A stretch of DNA of 64,000 bases, taken from Pelagicoccus sp. SDUM812003 (GTDB lineage Bacteria > Verrucomicrobiota > Verrucomicrobiia > Opitutales > Opitutaceae). Positions 17,649 to 26,728 of the stretch are shown here, in pieces; the first letter of the stretch is position 1, and the number at the start of each line of letters is the position of its first letter. Location: contig NZ_JARXHY010000002.1 in NCBI RefSeq assembly GCF_031127815.1, positions 62,001 to 126,000 of the forward strand, in the 5' to 3' direction. The notes under the pieces were generated by a model. That model had not been told where the DNA came from, did no database searches, and saw nothing but the letters and a program-made list of their open reading frames with translations. The position numbers and the translations under genes are program-made.

Positions 17649-20600
17649 ATGATTGCCTGGTTTACTCGCAACGGCGTCGCCGCCAACTTGACCATGCTGG
17701 TGCTGGTGGTCGCTGGCATCTGGTCGGCCTTCACCACCAAGGTCGAGCTCTTCCCTCAGTTTTCACTCGATATGGTCACCGTTCGGGTGCCCTTCCTGGG
17801 AGCTTCGCCGGAGGAGGTGGAAGAGCTGGTGGTGGTGCGCATCGAAGAGGCCCTGCAAGGGGTCAACGGCATCAAGGAAATCAATTCCGTGGCCTCGGAA
17901 GGATACGGATCGGTGACCGCGACGGTCGAAAAAGGATACGATGTCTCCAAACTCAAGGACGACATAAAAACCCGTGTGGACGCGATCCCGAGCTTCCCCG
18001 CGAACACCGAACGCCCCATCGTAGAGGAAATCCTGATACAAAAGGAAGTCATCCGCATCGCGGTCTACGGCGACGCCGACGAAGCGGACATCAAACACAT
18101 CGCGAATCGGGTACGCGACGAGCTCACCCAAATGCCGGAAATAAGCCAGGTATCCGTCGAGGGAGTGCGGCCGTACGAAGTGTCCATCGAGGTGTCGGAA
18201 GACGCGTTGCGCAACTACAACCTGACCTTCAATCAAGTCGTGGCCGCGGTGCGCGCCAACTCTCTTGACTTGCCCGGTGGGACCATCAAGTCCGATGGCG
18301 GCGAAATCCTGCTTCGCACCAAGGAACAAGCGTATCGCGGGCCGGACTTCGAAAAGATCGTGCTGCTGACCAATCCCGCTGGGGGACAGGTCACGCTGGA
18401 CGATGTGGCCACCATCAAGGACGGCTTCGCGGATACGGACATCAGAACCCTTTTCAACGGCAAGCCGGCGGCCACCGTTTTAGTGAAGGAAGTCGGTGAC
18501 GAAAACCCGCTTAAGATTTCCGAACGGGTCTACGAATACGTGGAGGAGGCTCAGGCGGAGTGGGTTCCCGACGGCGTGCAATTGGAGGCGTGGAGCGATA
18601 CGTCGTACTATTTGCAAGGCCGCATCGACATGCTGCTCGAGAATGGAAAAATCGGCTTCGTTCTAGTGCTGATCTCCCTGGCCATCTTTCTGCGTCCGAG
18701 TCTAGCCCTCTTCGTAGCTCTCGGCATCCCTGTCAGCTTTCTGGCCACGCTCGCCATCGCTCCGCTCATTGGCATCACGATCAATCTGCTGTCTCTGTTC
18801 GCCTTCATTCTCGTGCTGGGCATCGTGGTCGATGACGCCATCGTGGTCGGCGAAAGCGTCTTCACGGAATTCCAAAAGCGCGGCCCTGGCACGGAAGCCT
18901 CCATCATCGGCACCAAACGGGTGTCCACCCCCGTGACCTTCGCGGTGATCACTACTATGGTAGCGTTTGTACCCATTTTTCTACTACCAGGGATGATGGG
19001 GAAATTCATGGGCGTGATCCCATTCGTAGTGATACCGACATTGGCCTTTTCGCTGGTTCAGAGCAAACTGGTTCTACCCTACCATCTCACCCTTTGCCAC
19101 GTGGGCGACAAGACGGGCCGGTCGAAACTCAATCTGTTTTCCCGATTTCAGCGCCGCATCTCCGATGGACTGGAACGCTTCATCGAAAACATCTACCAGC
19201 CCGTCCTTCGCGTCGCTCTGCGCTTCCGCTACTACACGGTCGTCGTATTCACCGTCTTCCTACTGATCGCTTTGGCCCTTCCCGTCACCGGCATCATCCG
19301 TTTCGTTTTCTTCCCTTCCGTACCGTCCGACTACGTCTTTGTCGGCCTCACCATGGTGGAAGGCACGCCAAGCTCGGAAACGCAAAAGGCTCTCGGCAAG
19401 ATCGAAAGCGCCCTCGAGACGATTCGTCAGGAAGATATCGATGCAGGGAAGATCGATCCGGTGAAAAACAAAGGCGTCTTTCTCGGATTCGCGGGCGCCA
19501 CTGGCGATCCCGGCGCGGCAGGCGGTTTCAGCACCGGAAGCAATCTCGGGCAGATCATCCTTGAACTTGCGAAAAGCGAGTTGCGCGATTCCAACGCCAC
19601 CGAACTCGTGGAGCGCTGGCGGGCCATGGTGGGCGAACTGCCGGGCGCCAAGCGGCTCAATTTCAACGCCAGCGCCAGCGGTCCTGTGGGGCTGCCGGTG
19701 GACATTCGCCTGACAGGGCGCGACTTCACGCGCCTCAAGGCGGCCTCCCTGGAGATCCAGGACAGGCTCAAGGACGTGGATGGGCTTTTCGACGTGCACG
19801 ATTCGTATCCGGAGGGCAAGCGCGAGCTCAAGATTCGCCTGAAAGACAACGCCAGAGCCCTCGGCCTGAACGCCGCGGACCTGGGAAGCCAGATTCGCAG
19901 CGCCTTCTACGGAGCGGAGGTGCAGCGCGTGCAGCGCGACAAGGAAGACGTCAAGGTGATGGTGCGCTACCCGAAGGAGCAGCGCGACACGCTCGAAGCC
20001 TTGGAGAGCATGCGCATCGTAGCCCCGAACGGAGCTCGCATCCCCATCCACGAAGTCGCCGAAATCGAAGTCGGGGCTGGCTACCCCTCCATCACCCGCA
20101 TCGATCGAAATCGCGTGGTGAGCATCCAAGCCGACTCCAACAAGGCCGTCATTTCCACCGACGAAGTGCGCCAGATCGTTTACGAAGAAATCCTGCCCGA
20201 GGTCCTGCAAAGCTATCCGGACATCATTCCCGTGCTCGGCGGAGAGGCCAAGGACCTGGCGGAGGCTCGGCCGGTCATGCTGGGCGGAGCGGTCATGGTG
20301 CTGGTGCTCATCTATGCCCTGCTTGCCATCCCGTTCAAAAGCTACCTGCAGCCCATGATCGTCATTTCCGTCATACCCTTTGGCATCGCAGGCGCCATCT
20401 TCGGTCACCTTTACGGTCCACAAGGCCACGGATTTCAGGACCTGAGCATGCTGTCCTTCCTCGGCATCATCGCCATGGCGGGCGTAGTGGTGAACGATTC
20501 GCTCGTGTTGGTTGAACGCGTCAACAGCCTTCGCGAAGCGGGAAACAGTCTGCTCTCATCCGTCCGGATGGGCGGCATGCAGCGCTTTCGGGCAATCCTG

Positions 20601-20822
20601 CTCACCTCGGTGACCACATTCGTCGGCTTGATCCCCATCCTGCACGAAACCAGCCTGCAAGCCCAGTTCCTGATACCGATGGCCACGTCGCTGGCCTTCG
20701 GCGTGCTGTTCGCCACCCTGATCACCCTCTTCCTGGTGCCCTGCGCCTATCTGATCCTCGAAGACGCCAAGCGTATCCTCTCCGCCTGGTGGAGAGGTCT
20801 GAGAGGAGGTTTCGCAGGGTAA
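17649..20822 (+). CDS. RND efflux transporter, inner-membrane subunit (system 2)
   Basis: 1057 residues from ATG at 17649, preceded by a purine-rich GAGAGAGAGAAA stretch that can serve as ribosome binding site; an upstream in-frame start would overlap the adaptor gene. MIAWFTRNGVAANLTMLVLV is the typical first helix. TM4 contains GIVVDDAIVV with the proton-relay pair D395/D396, and the second half has MAGVVVNDSLVLVERVN and RFRAILLTSVTTFVG. It pumps small molecules out with proton influx; substrate unknown. Between about 590 and 690 it carries a Gly/Ala-rich periplasmic stretch (GFAGATGDPGAAGGFSTGSN) not seen in system 1. Confidence 0.95.
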   Translation: MIAWFTRNGVAANLTMLVLVVAGIWSAFTTKVELFPQFSLDMVTVRVPFLGASPEEVEELVVVRIEEALQGVNGIKEINSVASEGYGSVTATVEKGYDVSKLKDDIKTRVDAIPSFPANTERPIVEEILIQKEVIRIAVYGDADEADIKHIANRVRDELTQMPEISQVSVEGVRPYEVSIEVSEDALRNYNLTFNQVVAAVRANSLDLPGGTIKSDGGEILLRTKEQAYRGPDFEKIVLLTNPAGGQVTLDDVATIKDGFADTDIRTLFNGKPAATVLVKEVGDENPLKISERVYEYVEEAQAEWVPDGVQLEAWSDTSYYLQGRIDMLLENGKIGFVLVLISLAIFLRPSLALFVALGIPVSFLATLAIAPLIGITINLLSLFAFILVLGIVVDDAIVVGESVFTEFQKRGPGTEASIIGTKRVSTPVTFAVITTMVAFVPIFLLPGMMGKFMGVIPFVVIPTLAFSLVQSKLVLPYHLTLCHVGDKTGRSKLNLFSRFQRRISDGLERFIENIYQPVLRVALRFRYYTVVVFTVFLLIALALPVTGIIRFVFFPSVPSDYVFVGLTMVEGTPSSETQKALGKIESALETIRQEDIDAGKIDPVKNKGVFLGFAGATGDPGAAGGFSTGSNLGQIILELAKSELRDSNATELVERWRAMVGELPGAKRLNFNASASGPVGLPVDIRLTGRDFTRLKAASLEIQDRLKDVDGLFDVHDSYPEGKRELKIRLKDNARALGLNAADLGSQIRSAFYGAEVQRVQRDKEDVKVMVRYPKEQRDTLEALESMRIVAPNGARIPIHEVAEIEVGAGYPSITRIDRNRVVSIQADSNKAVISTDEVRQIVYEEILPEVLQSYPDIIPVLGGEAKDLAEARPVMLGGAVMVLVLIYALLAIPFKSYLQPMIVISVIPFGIAGAIFGHLYGPQGHGFQDLSMLSFLGIIAMAGVVVNDSLVLVERVNSLREAGNSLLSSVRMGGMQRFRAILLTSVTTFVGLIPILHETSLQAQFLIPMATSLAFGVLFATLITLFLVPCAYLILEDAKRILSAWWRGLRGGFAG

Positions 20823-21032
20823 CATCGCCTCCCGAGTGGCACGCGCCACTTCTTCCCCTGCCGAGCTCGCATTTCCGCTCGACCTGTGCTTATGTAAGAG
20901 AAGCGTTTGGCGCAGCACTCTTATGTGCAGTGTCGTATACGGAAGATCCCAAGTTGCCCGGTCCTGTCGTCGCTGCTCGACCACTGGCTTCCTACCCCAG
21001 CAAACCCTAAACTCAATTCGCTAGAAACCAGA

Positions 21033-22112
21033 ATGAACAAGCCTCGAGTTCTCATGAAGGATGTCGCCAAGGAGGCAGGCGTCCACCAGACCACCGTATC
21101 GCTCGCCCTCCGCAACCACCCGAGCTTGCCCAAGTCCACCCGCGAGCGCATCCAGAAGCTAGCCAACGAGATGGGCTATCGGCCCGATCCCGCTCTCTCC
21201 GCTCTGGTAGCCTACCGGCAAGCGACCAAGAATCAGCCTAGCGAGCAGGTGATCGCTTGGATCATCAACGTGAAGGACCCGCGTCGGGTGTCCGAGCAGC
21301 ACGTGCACCGGCAGCTCATGGAAGGAGCCACCAAGCGGGCCCAGGAGCTCGGGTACAAGCTGGACGTCTTCTGGTACGGGAAGGAGTACAAGGACAGCAA
21401 ATCCCTCAACCGAGTCCTCAAGGCCCGCGGCATACAAGGCGTCATCTTCGGGGCGTTCGATCACCACGACGACGAGCCGTTCGAGCTGGAATGGGACCTG
21501 TTTTCCGTGGTCAAGATCAACCCGCTGCCCCGCTTGCTCTCCTTCGACTGCATCCTTTGCAACCAGATCGACGCCGTGCGCAAGGCCCTTTCCGAAGCGA
21601 GCCGCCTCGGCTTGAAGCGCATCGGACTGGCGGTTTCCGAATTCGAGGAGATCAACAAGCACTTCACCTTCGCTGCCGGGTTCTACACTCACCGGCGCCT
21701 CACCGACCAGCAGAACTGGATCGAGCCACACTATTTCAAACACGGTCCAGACTACGCGGAAGACGTCATCCCCGACGCCATCGAATGGGCCAAGGCAAAC
21801 AAGCTGGAAGTCGTCATGAGCAACTGGAACAACATGGATATCGTAGCCAAGGCGGTGACCGAGAGCGGCTGGGACTGCCGGTTCATTCCGCTCGACGCCG
21901 ACGACCGCACCAAAATCTACGGAGGCATCAACCAGGATCACCGCGAATCCGGACGACGCGCCGTCGACATGGCGGTTGGTCACATCAAGACCTTCCGCCG
22001 CGGCCCGGAAAGCAGCCCCTCCACTACGCTCATCACTCCCAAGCTCATCCCGCTGCCAGACACCAACCCCATCGCCGCCGAACTCGGCAAGGAGCAGCTG
22101 GCCGAAACCTGA
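21033..22112 (+). CDS. LacI-family transcriptional regulator
   Basis: 359 residues from ATG at 21033 (MNKPRVLMKDVAKEAGVHQT), chosen because the LacI DNA-binding domain begins directly after it. The helix-turn-helix and hinge region run to about residue 60 (DVAKEAGVHQTTVSLALRNH, then GYRPDPALSALVAYR). The rest is a periplasmic-binding-protein-like sensor domain, with QGVIFGAFDHHDDEPFELEW and KRIGLAVSEFEEINKHFTFA. The variant with Val-His-Gln-Thr in the recognition helix and a PALSALVAYR hinge is common in Opitutae-type Verrucomicrobiota, where such regulators usually control carbohydrate genes. No sugar gene adjoins it, so its target is unknown. It ends before a strong terminator. Confidence 0.9.
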   Translation: MNKPRVLMKDVAKEAGVHQTTVSLALRNHPSLPKSTRERIQKLANEMGYRPDPALSALVAYRQATKNQPSEQVIAWIINVKDPRRVSEQHVHRQLMEGATKRAQELGYKLDVFWYGKEYKDSKSLNRVLKARGIQGVIFGAFDHHDDEPFELEWDLFSVVKINPLPRLLSFDCILCNQIDAVRKALSEASRLGLKRIGLAVSEFEEINKHFTFAAGFYTHRRLTDQQNWIEPHYFKHGPDYAEDVIPDAIEWAKANKLEVVMSNWNNMDIVAKAVTESGWDCRFIPLDADDRTKIYGGINQDHRESGRRAVDMAVGHIKTFRRGPESSPSTTLITPKLIPLPDTNPIAAELGKEQLAET

Positions 22113-22152
22113 CAGAGCCTCGTCTACCAGCAGCGGTTGCCCGTATGCACAG

Positions 22153-22192
22153 CCGACGCGGCGTCCCTGGAAACGCAGCGTCGGTTTTTTTT
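22153..22192 (+). terminator. Rho-independent terminator after the LacI-type gene
   Basis: Nested stem: CCGACGC (22153-22159) with GCGTCGG (22178-22184), inner GCGT/ACGC, followed immediately by eight T (22185-22192). It separates the LacI gene from the MerR/lipid operon. Confidence 0.87.
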
Positions 22193-22200
22193 CGAAAGCT

Positions 22201-22360
22201 GAACAACCACCGCACGTTGTTCAAACCCACTCCAAAGCCATTCTGAACAAGCAACATAGACGAAACGACCGCTCAATGAAGCAATTCATGAGGGTTGTTA
22301 ATAATTCATATGTTGTTCGTTTATACTTGAAACGCAGCTTAAGGGCACTACAAGTTGTTC
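22201..22360. promoter_or_regulatory. Cluster of GTTGTTC/GAACAAC heptamers upstream of the MerR-type gene
   Basis: Exact heptamers occur at 22201-22207 (reverse), 22216-22222, 22312-22318 and 22354-22360, with near copies at 22245-22251 (GAACAAG) and 22294-22300 (GTTGTTA). The first two form an inverted repeat with an 8-bp spacer (22201-22222). The copy at 22312 ends 3 bp before TATACT (22322-22327), a 5/6 match to a -10 box. This density of one 7-mer in 160 bp is far above chance and points to binding sites, most simply for the MerR-type protein encoded directly downstream. Confidence 0.55.
22295..22327 (+). promoter_or_regulatory. Candidate promoter of the MerR/lipid operon
   Basis: TTGTTA (22295-22300, 4/6) and TATACT (22322-22327, 5/6) with a 21-bp spacer. 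This is too long for an ordinary sigma-70 promoter, but MerR-activated promoters typically have stretched spacers. A GTTGTTC copy lies in the spacer. The ATG is 36 bp downstream. Consensus match only. Confidence 0.3.
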
Positions 22361-22362
22361 TT

Positions 22363-23331
22363 ATGTCATTCAATTCCGATTCAGCAACTGGTTTCAAGAT
22401 CGGCACCGCCGCCAAGATGGCAGGGATTTCCCCCAACACCATTCGCACTTGGATGCGTCGCGACTATTTCAGCACCTCGATCGAAACCTCCTCTGGCGAA
22501 CACCTCCTCAGCAGCGAGGACATGAAGCGCCTGAAAACGCTGAAGTCCCTCGTGGACCTTGGCGACACCATCGGGCGCATCGCTCGCCTCAACGACGAGG
22601 CCCTGGAGGCGCGTTTGGAGGAGCTTCGCAGCAACAGCTCCCCCGACTACTCCAACGACGTGCCCTCGCTGGCGGACCTGCACGCCGCCTTCGTTCGGTC
22701 CCCGCAGAGCACGCGACTGAACATCGCTAGCTCCTTCTTCTGGAACACCTCCGAGTTACACGCGGTGGAGGATCTTGAGGAGCACTGTAGGGAAAAGAAG
22801 GATACAGCGATCGCCTTGGTCGACTACCAGAACGGCAATCCGCTGGAAACCCAGCAGATCGTGGCCTTCGCCTTCAAGCACCCTGAAGTGCCGGTAGTGG
22901 TCATCTTCGACTTCATGCAGCGCTCCTCGCTCAAGGAGCTCTCCAACGCCGGCGTCCATCTGCTTCGCTGGCCCATCAACACCATCATGCTGGAGCGCTA
23001 CCTTTACGGCCTGCTGCCCATGCTGGGCAAGCGCCCGTCCCCTGACGCCTCGCTGGCGTCCCCTCCAGACAAGTTGCTGACGGAGTCGCAGCTGACTCGG
23101 CTCTCCGAGTCCGATCCGACTCTGGAGTGCGAATGTCCTCGCCACGTCAGCTCCATCGTCTCCAGCCTCAGCGCCTTCGAGGAATACAGCAAGAACTGCG
23201 TCATCACCTCGCCTCAGGACAAGGCACTGCACGATTTCCTTCATCGGGAAACGGCTCGCGCTCGCCACATCATGGAACTGGCGCTCATCCGGGTTTGCCG
23301 TGAAGACGGCATCGAAATTCCGCCTGCCTAA
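22363..23331 (+). CDS. MerR-type transcriptional regulator of the lipid-modification operon
   Basis: 322 residues from ATG at 22363; earlier in-frame starts would run through the heptamer-rich promoter region. Residues about 10-80 form a MerR winged helix (FKIGTAAKMAGISPNTIRTW). The middle has the layout of the helical plus Rossmann-like domains of CarH/LitR-type light sensors, but I do not find the DxHxxG motif that binds the lower face of cobalamin, so B12 or light sensing is not supported. The C-terminal segment (CECPRHVSSIVSSLSAFEEY ... ALHDFLHRETARARHIMELA) is shared, as far as I remember, with regulators of similar FAD/DUF1365/CFA gene sets in marine bacteria. It lies 55 bp before the FAD oxidoreductase gene, so it is probably autoregulated and in the same transcript. 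Confidence 0.8.
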   Translation: MSFNSDSATGFKIGTAAKMAGISPNTIRTWMRRDYFSTSIETSSGEHLLSSEDMKRLKTLKSLVDLGDTIGRIARLNDEALEARLEELRSNSSPDYSNDVPSLADLHAAFVRSPQSTRLNIASSFFWNTSELHAVEDLEEHCREKKDTAIALVDYQNGNPLETQQIVAFAFKHPEVPVVVIFDFMQRSSLKELSNAGVHLLRWPINTIMLERYLYGLLPMLGKRPSPDASLASPPDKLLTESQLTRLSESDPTLECECPRHVSSIVSSLSAFEEYSKNCVITSPQDKALHDFLHRETARARHIMELALIRVCREDGIEIPPA

Positions 23332-23386
23332 GACCACAACCACCATCCAGAGCCAATAGGGACTCGCAACATACAGGGAGAGGAAA

Positions 23387-24652
23387 ATGAAGCTTGCCGT
23401 CATCGGGACAGGCATAGCGGGCATGGCCTGCGCCTATTTTCTCAGAGATCGCTTCGACGAAGTGGTCGTGTACGAGAAAAACGACTACGTCGGAGGACAC
23501 ACGAATACCGTGTATGTCGACGAGGAAGGCCGCAAGGTGCCCATCGACACGGGGTTCATGGTCTACAACGACCGGACCTACCCAAACCTCATCCAATTCT
23601 TCGATCGCCTTGGCATCGTGCCTAAGAACACTTCCATGTCTTTCAGCGTGAACCATCGGGATGAGGCGTTCGAAGCGAGCTTCAGCGATCTGAAAACCTT
23701 CTTCCCCAGCCTGGGCTCGTTCGCGAACCCTTCGCGCTACCGTCTCCTCGCGGGATTGAAGCGACTCTTCGAACGCGCCCACGCCTTCATCGACCAGAAT
23801 CCTTCTCACACCGTCAGTCTAAAGCAGTTCGTGCGTGAACAGCGGATACCGACGATCGTGACCGAAAAGTTCCTCCTGCCCATGACGGCCGCCATCTGGT
23901 CCACCCCACACCTTCGCATGCTGGACTACCCAGCGGCCACGCTCTTTCGCTTCCTTTCCAATCATGGGATGCTGGGCTTCGGCGACCAGTTTCAGTGGAA
24001 GACGCTCGTAGGAGGCAGCCAGCAGTACAAATCGAAGATCCTGCAAGCCATCGGAGATCGCATCACCACCTCGAATGGAGCCGTGCAAGTCACGCAAAAC
24101 GAGAAATCCGTAGACATCCTCGATAGCCGCGGCGAGCGAAAGACTTTCGACAAAGCCATCCTCGCTTCCCACGCCGACGAAAGTCTCGCCCTGCTGAAGA
24201 ACCCGAGCGAGCTGCAGAGCAATCTGCTAAGCCGCTTCCACTACAACCGAAATCCAGTCAGCCTGCACACCGATCCGACGGTGATGCCGCGCATGCGACG
24301 AGCCTGGGCGTCGTGGAACTATCGATACGAAAGAATGGAGGGCGAACTCGTCGGATCGACGCACTACTGGATGAACAACCTGCAGGGCGTGAGCAATCGA
24401 AACAACTACTTCGTCAGCGTCGACTACAAGGGAGCGCTGGACGAATCGAAGGTGCTCTGGCGCAAGACCTACCACCACCCGCGATTCGACGAGCAGGCCA
24501 TCGCCGCTCAGCGAGACCTGCCACAGCTCAACGAGAACGGACCGCTGTACTTCTGCGGCAGCTACTTCAAATACGGTTTCCACGAGGACGCGTTCACCTC
24601 CGCTCTCCACGTCTCGCAAAAACTCAACCACGGAAAGGACCCGCTGCCATGA
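23387..24652 (+). CDS. FAD/NAD(P)-binding oxidoreductase (amine-oxidase-like)
   Basis: 421 residues, 8 bp after a GGGAGAGG ribosome binding site. The N-terminus VIGTGIAGMACAYFLRDRFD is a Rossmann dinucleotide motif, followed by VVYEKNDYVGGHTNTVYVDE (FAD-binding continuation). The family (COG2907-type) is found beside DUF1365 and CFA-synthase genes and is thought to reduce or desaturate membrane acyl chains, but its exact reaction is not established to my knowledge. The C-terminal KYGFHEDAFTSALHVSQKL is the usual flavin-site end. The stop overlaps the next start by 4 bp (ATGA). Confidence 0.9.
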   Translation: MKLAVIGTGIAGMACAYFLRDRFDEVVVYEKNDYVGGHTNTVYVDEEGRKVPIDTGFMVYNDRTYPNLIQFFDRLGIVPKNTSMSFSVNHRDEAFEASFSDLKTFFPSLGSFANPSRYRLLAGLKRLFERAHAFIDQNPSHTVSLKQFVREQRIPTIVTEKFLLPMTAAIWSTPHLRMLDYPAATLFRFLSNHGMLGFGDQFQWKTLVGGSQQYKSKILQAIGDRITTSNGAVQVTQNEKSVDILDSRGERKTFDKAILASHADESLALLKNPSELQSNLLSRFHYNRNPVSLHTDPTVMPRMRRAWASWNYRYERMEGELVGSTHYWMNNLQGVSNRNNYFVSVDYKGALDESKVLWRKTYHHPRFDEQAIAAQRDLPQLNENGPLYFCGSYFKYGFHEDAFTSALHVSQKLNHGKDPLP

Positions 24653-25434
24653 ATTCCTGCCTGTATCGCTGCCGTCTGATGCACAATCGCATCCGCCCCA
24701 AGCGACACCGCTTCACCTACCCGTGCTTCATCTTTTCCATCGATCTCGACGAGCTCGATACGCTTAACCGTTCTCTCTCACTGTTCAGCAACGAAGGGCG
24801 AAACGTGTATTCGCTTCGCCATACGGATCACCTGCAGTTCGGCGCCGACAGCATAAAGGAGAACCTCGTTCGCTACTTGAGAGAGAACGGAAAAGCGGAG
24901 CCCGTCGGCCAAGTACGCCTGATAACCAACCTACGAACCTTTGGCCACGTCTTCAATCCGGTTTCGTTCTACTTCGTATCCACCCCGTCAGGACAACCGC
25001 TCTGCTCCGTGGCCGAGGTGGCGAACACCTTCAACGAACAAAAGCTCTACCTGCTGGATCGAAGCGAAAACAAGCGCTATCGCCAAAGTCAGGCCAAACA
25101 TTTCTACGTATCGCCCTACTCCGAACTGGATACAGACTTCCACTTCGACCTCAACGTGCCCAGCGAACGCCTCCGACTGATCATCACCGAAAGCGACCAA
25201 GCCGGCATCTTTTTCAGCAGCATGCTGCATGGCGAGAAACGAGAGCTCAGCGACGGCAGCTTAGCCGCCAACACCCTGCGCTTCCCCTTCATCACCCTCA
25301 AAATCATCGCCGCCATCCACTGGCAGGCCGCCCGTCTCTACCTGAAACGCGTGCCTCACTTCGCAAAGAAATCGCGCCCAGACCTGCAAACGGACACGCG
25401 CCCCTATCTCAACCCATCAAAACGATCCGCGTAA
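24649..25434 (+). CDS. DUF1365 family protein
   Basis: 261 residues from ATG at 24649, which overlaps the preceding stop (ATGA). Longer upstream in-frame reading would lie inside the oxidoreductase gene. Family hallmarks are LYRCRLMHNRIRPKRHRFTY, the block RLITNLRTFGHVFNPVSFYF and EVANTFNEQKLYLL. DUF1365 proteins have no proven biochemical role; they almost always sit between the FAD oxidoreductase and CFA-type methyltransferase, so a role in handling or modifying phospholipid acyl chains is inferred. No signal peptide is seen; the C-terminal region (ITLKIIAAIHWQAARLYLKR) is amphipathic and could bind the membrane. Confidence 0.88.
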   Translation: MNSCLYRCRLMHNRIRPKRHRFTYPCFIFSIDLDELDTLNRSLSLFSNEGRNVYSLRHTDHLQFGADSIKENLVRYLRENGKAEPVGQVRLITNLRTFGHVFNPVSFYFVSTPSGQPLCSVAEVANTFNEQKLYLLDRSENKRYRQSQAKHFYVSPYSELDTDFHFDLNVPSERLRLIITESDQAGIFFSSMLHGEKRELSDGSLAANTLRFPFITLKIIAAIHWQAARLYLKRVPHFAKKSRPDLQTDTRPYLNPSKRSA

Positions 25435-25441
25435 CAACACC

Positions 25442-26728
25442 ATGAACGTGAAAAGCCTTATACTCGACTTCCTCGAAAACACTCACTACGGCGAGGTGCA
25501 GATCGCCTTGCCGGACGGCGAGCAGCGCCTCGTCGGCGAGCCAAACGGCTCTCCTCCGGTTGAGCTGCGGATTCTCGACGAGACCTTTTTCCAGAGGGTG
25601 GCCTTCAAAGGCGATATCGGACTGGGCGAAAGCTACATCGAAGGCGAGTGGGAAGCGAGCGATCCAGCGGAGCTCATCGCGTGGTTCATCCGAAACAAGG
25701 ACTCTCTGATGAGCAAACGCTTCCAGTGGGCGATGCCGATCGTATCGAAGCTCTTCGCCTTCCAGGAGAGGTTTCTGCATCGCAAAAACGCTAACACCCG
25801 CAGCGGAAGCCGCCGAAACATCGAGGCCCACTACGATCTGGGAAACGATTTCTACGAGCTCTTTCTCGACGAGACCATGACCTACTCGTCCGCCTACTTC
25901 GCCGAGGAGTCCATGACGCTCGCCGATGGGCAGCGCGAGAAGTACGACCGCATCTGCCGCAAGCTCAACCTCTCCCCTACCGACCGCGTACTGGAAATCG
26001 GCTGCGGATGGGGTGGATTCGCATGCTACGCAGCGAAACGCTACGGCTGCTACGTCACCGGCATCACCCTCTCGCCCAGCCAGTTCGACTACGCTGAGGC
26101 AAGGGTCAGACAGGAAGGTCTGCAGGACCGCGTCGAGATACAGCAGATCGACTACCGCGATGTGACTGGCAGCTTCGACAAAGTGGCGTCCATCGAAATG
26201 ATCGAGGCAGTCGGGCACGAGCACCTACCAACCTACTTGAAGGCCATCGACTCTCTGCTGACGCCGGACGGACTGGCCTGTATCCAGATCATAATGTCAG
26301 CCGACCATCGCTACGACGCCTATTGCCGCGAATCTGACTTCATCCGCAAACACATCTTTCCCGGATCCCACCTACCTTCGATCGGCTCGCTTTTCGAAGC
26401 CAAGGAAGACGCCGATCTCAACGCCTACCATCTCGAGACATTCGGACTGCATTACGCGGAAACGCTCAGGCGATGGAAGCGGCGCTTCGAAGCGAACTGG
26501 CCAAAGATCGCCAACCTCGGATTCACGGAACGGTTTCGCCGAAAATGGCGCCTCTACTTCGACTACTGCACCGCCGGTTTCGAGGAACGCCACATCAATC
26601 TGGCCCAAGTCGTCCTAGGTCGCATGAATTGCCAGAGCTACTCCTACGAGCTCGCCGAACAGGAGGAGCGGAGGTCCGGTCCGAGCGCCTTCACCGAGCA
26701 AACGACCTTAAACGCCGCCAACGCATGA
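25442..26728 (+). CDS. Cyclopropane-fatty-acid-synthase-type SAM methyltransferase (1)
   Basis: 428 residues. Shows the CFA synthase pattern: SRRNIEAHYDLGNDFYELFL (123-142), TYSSAYF (147-153), SAM motif VLEIGCGWGGF (183-193), EMIEAVGHEHLPTYL and YCTAGFEERHINLAQVVLGR. These enzymes add a methylene or methyl group from S-adenosylmethionine to a double bond of membrane phospholipid acyl chains. The length and conserved elements are normal, so it is probably active. It may make cyclopropane rings or, with the neighbouring FAD protein, branched methyl or furan-type acyl chains; sequence alone does not decide. It overlaps the next gene by 4 bp. Confidence 0.9.
   Translation: MNVKSLILDFLENTHYGEVQIALPDGEQRLVGEPNGSPPVELRILDETFFQRVAFKGDIGLGESYIEGEWEASDPAELIAWFIRNKDSLMSKRFQWAMPIVSKLFAFQERFLHRKNANTRSGSRRNIEAHYDLGNDFYELFLDETMTYSSAYFAEESMTLADGQREKYDRICRKLNLSPTDRVLEIGCGWGGFACYAAKRYGCYVTGITLSPSQFDYAEARVRQEGLQDRVEIQQIDYRDVTGSFDKVASIEMIEAVGHEHLPTYLKAIDSLLTPDGLACIQIIMSADHRYDAYCRESDFIRKHIFPGSHLPSIGSLFEAKEDADLNAYHLETFGLHYAETLRRWKRRFEANWPKIANLGFTERFRRKWRLYFDYCTAGFEERHINLAQVVLGRMNCQSYSYELAEQEERRSGPSAFTEQTTLNAANA

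Noticed and set aside
19260-20429. 389-codon minus-strand frame
   Set aside because: Antisense to the second RND pump; no start context or recognisable domain.
20936-20945. CGTATACG-type palindrome upstream of the LacI gene as an operator
   Set aside because: Short self-complementary 8-mer, 90 bp from the start codon and without the central CG-flanked 14-18 bp symmetry expected of LacI operators.
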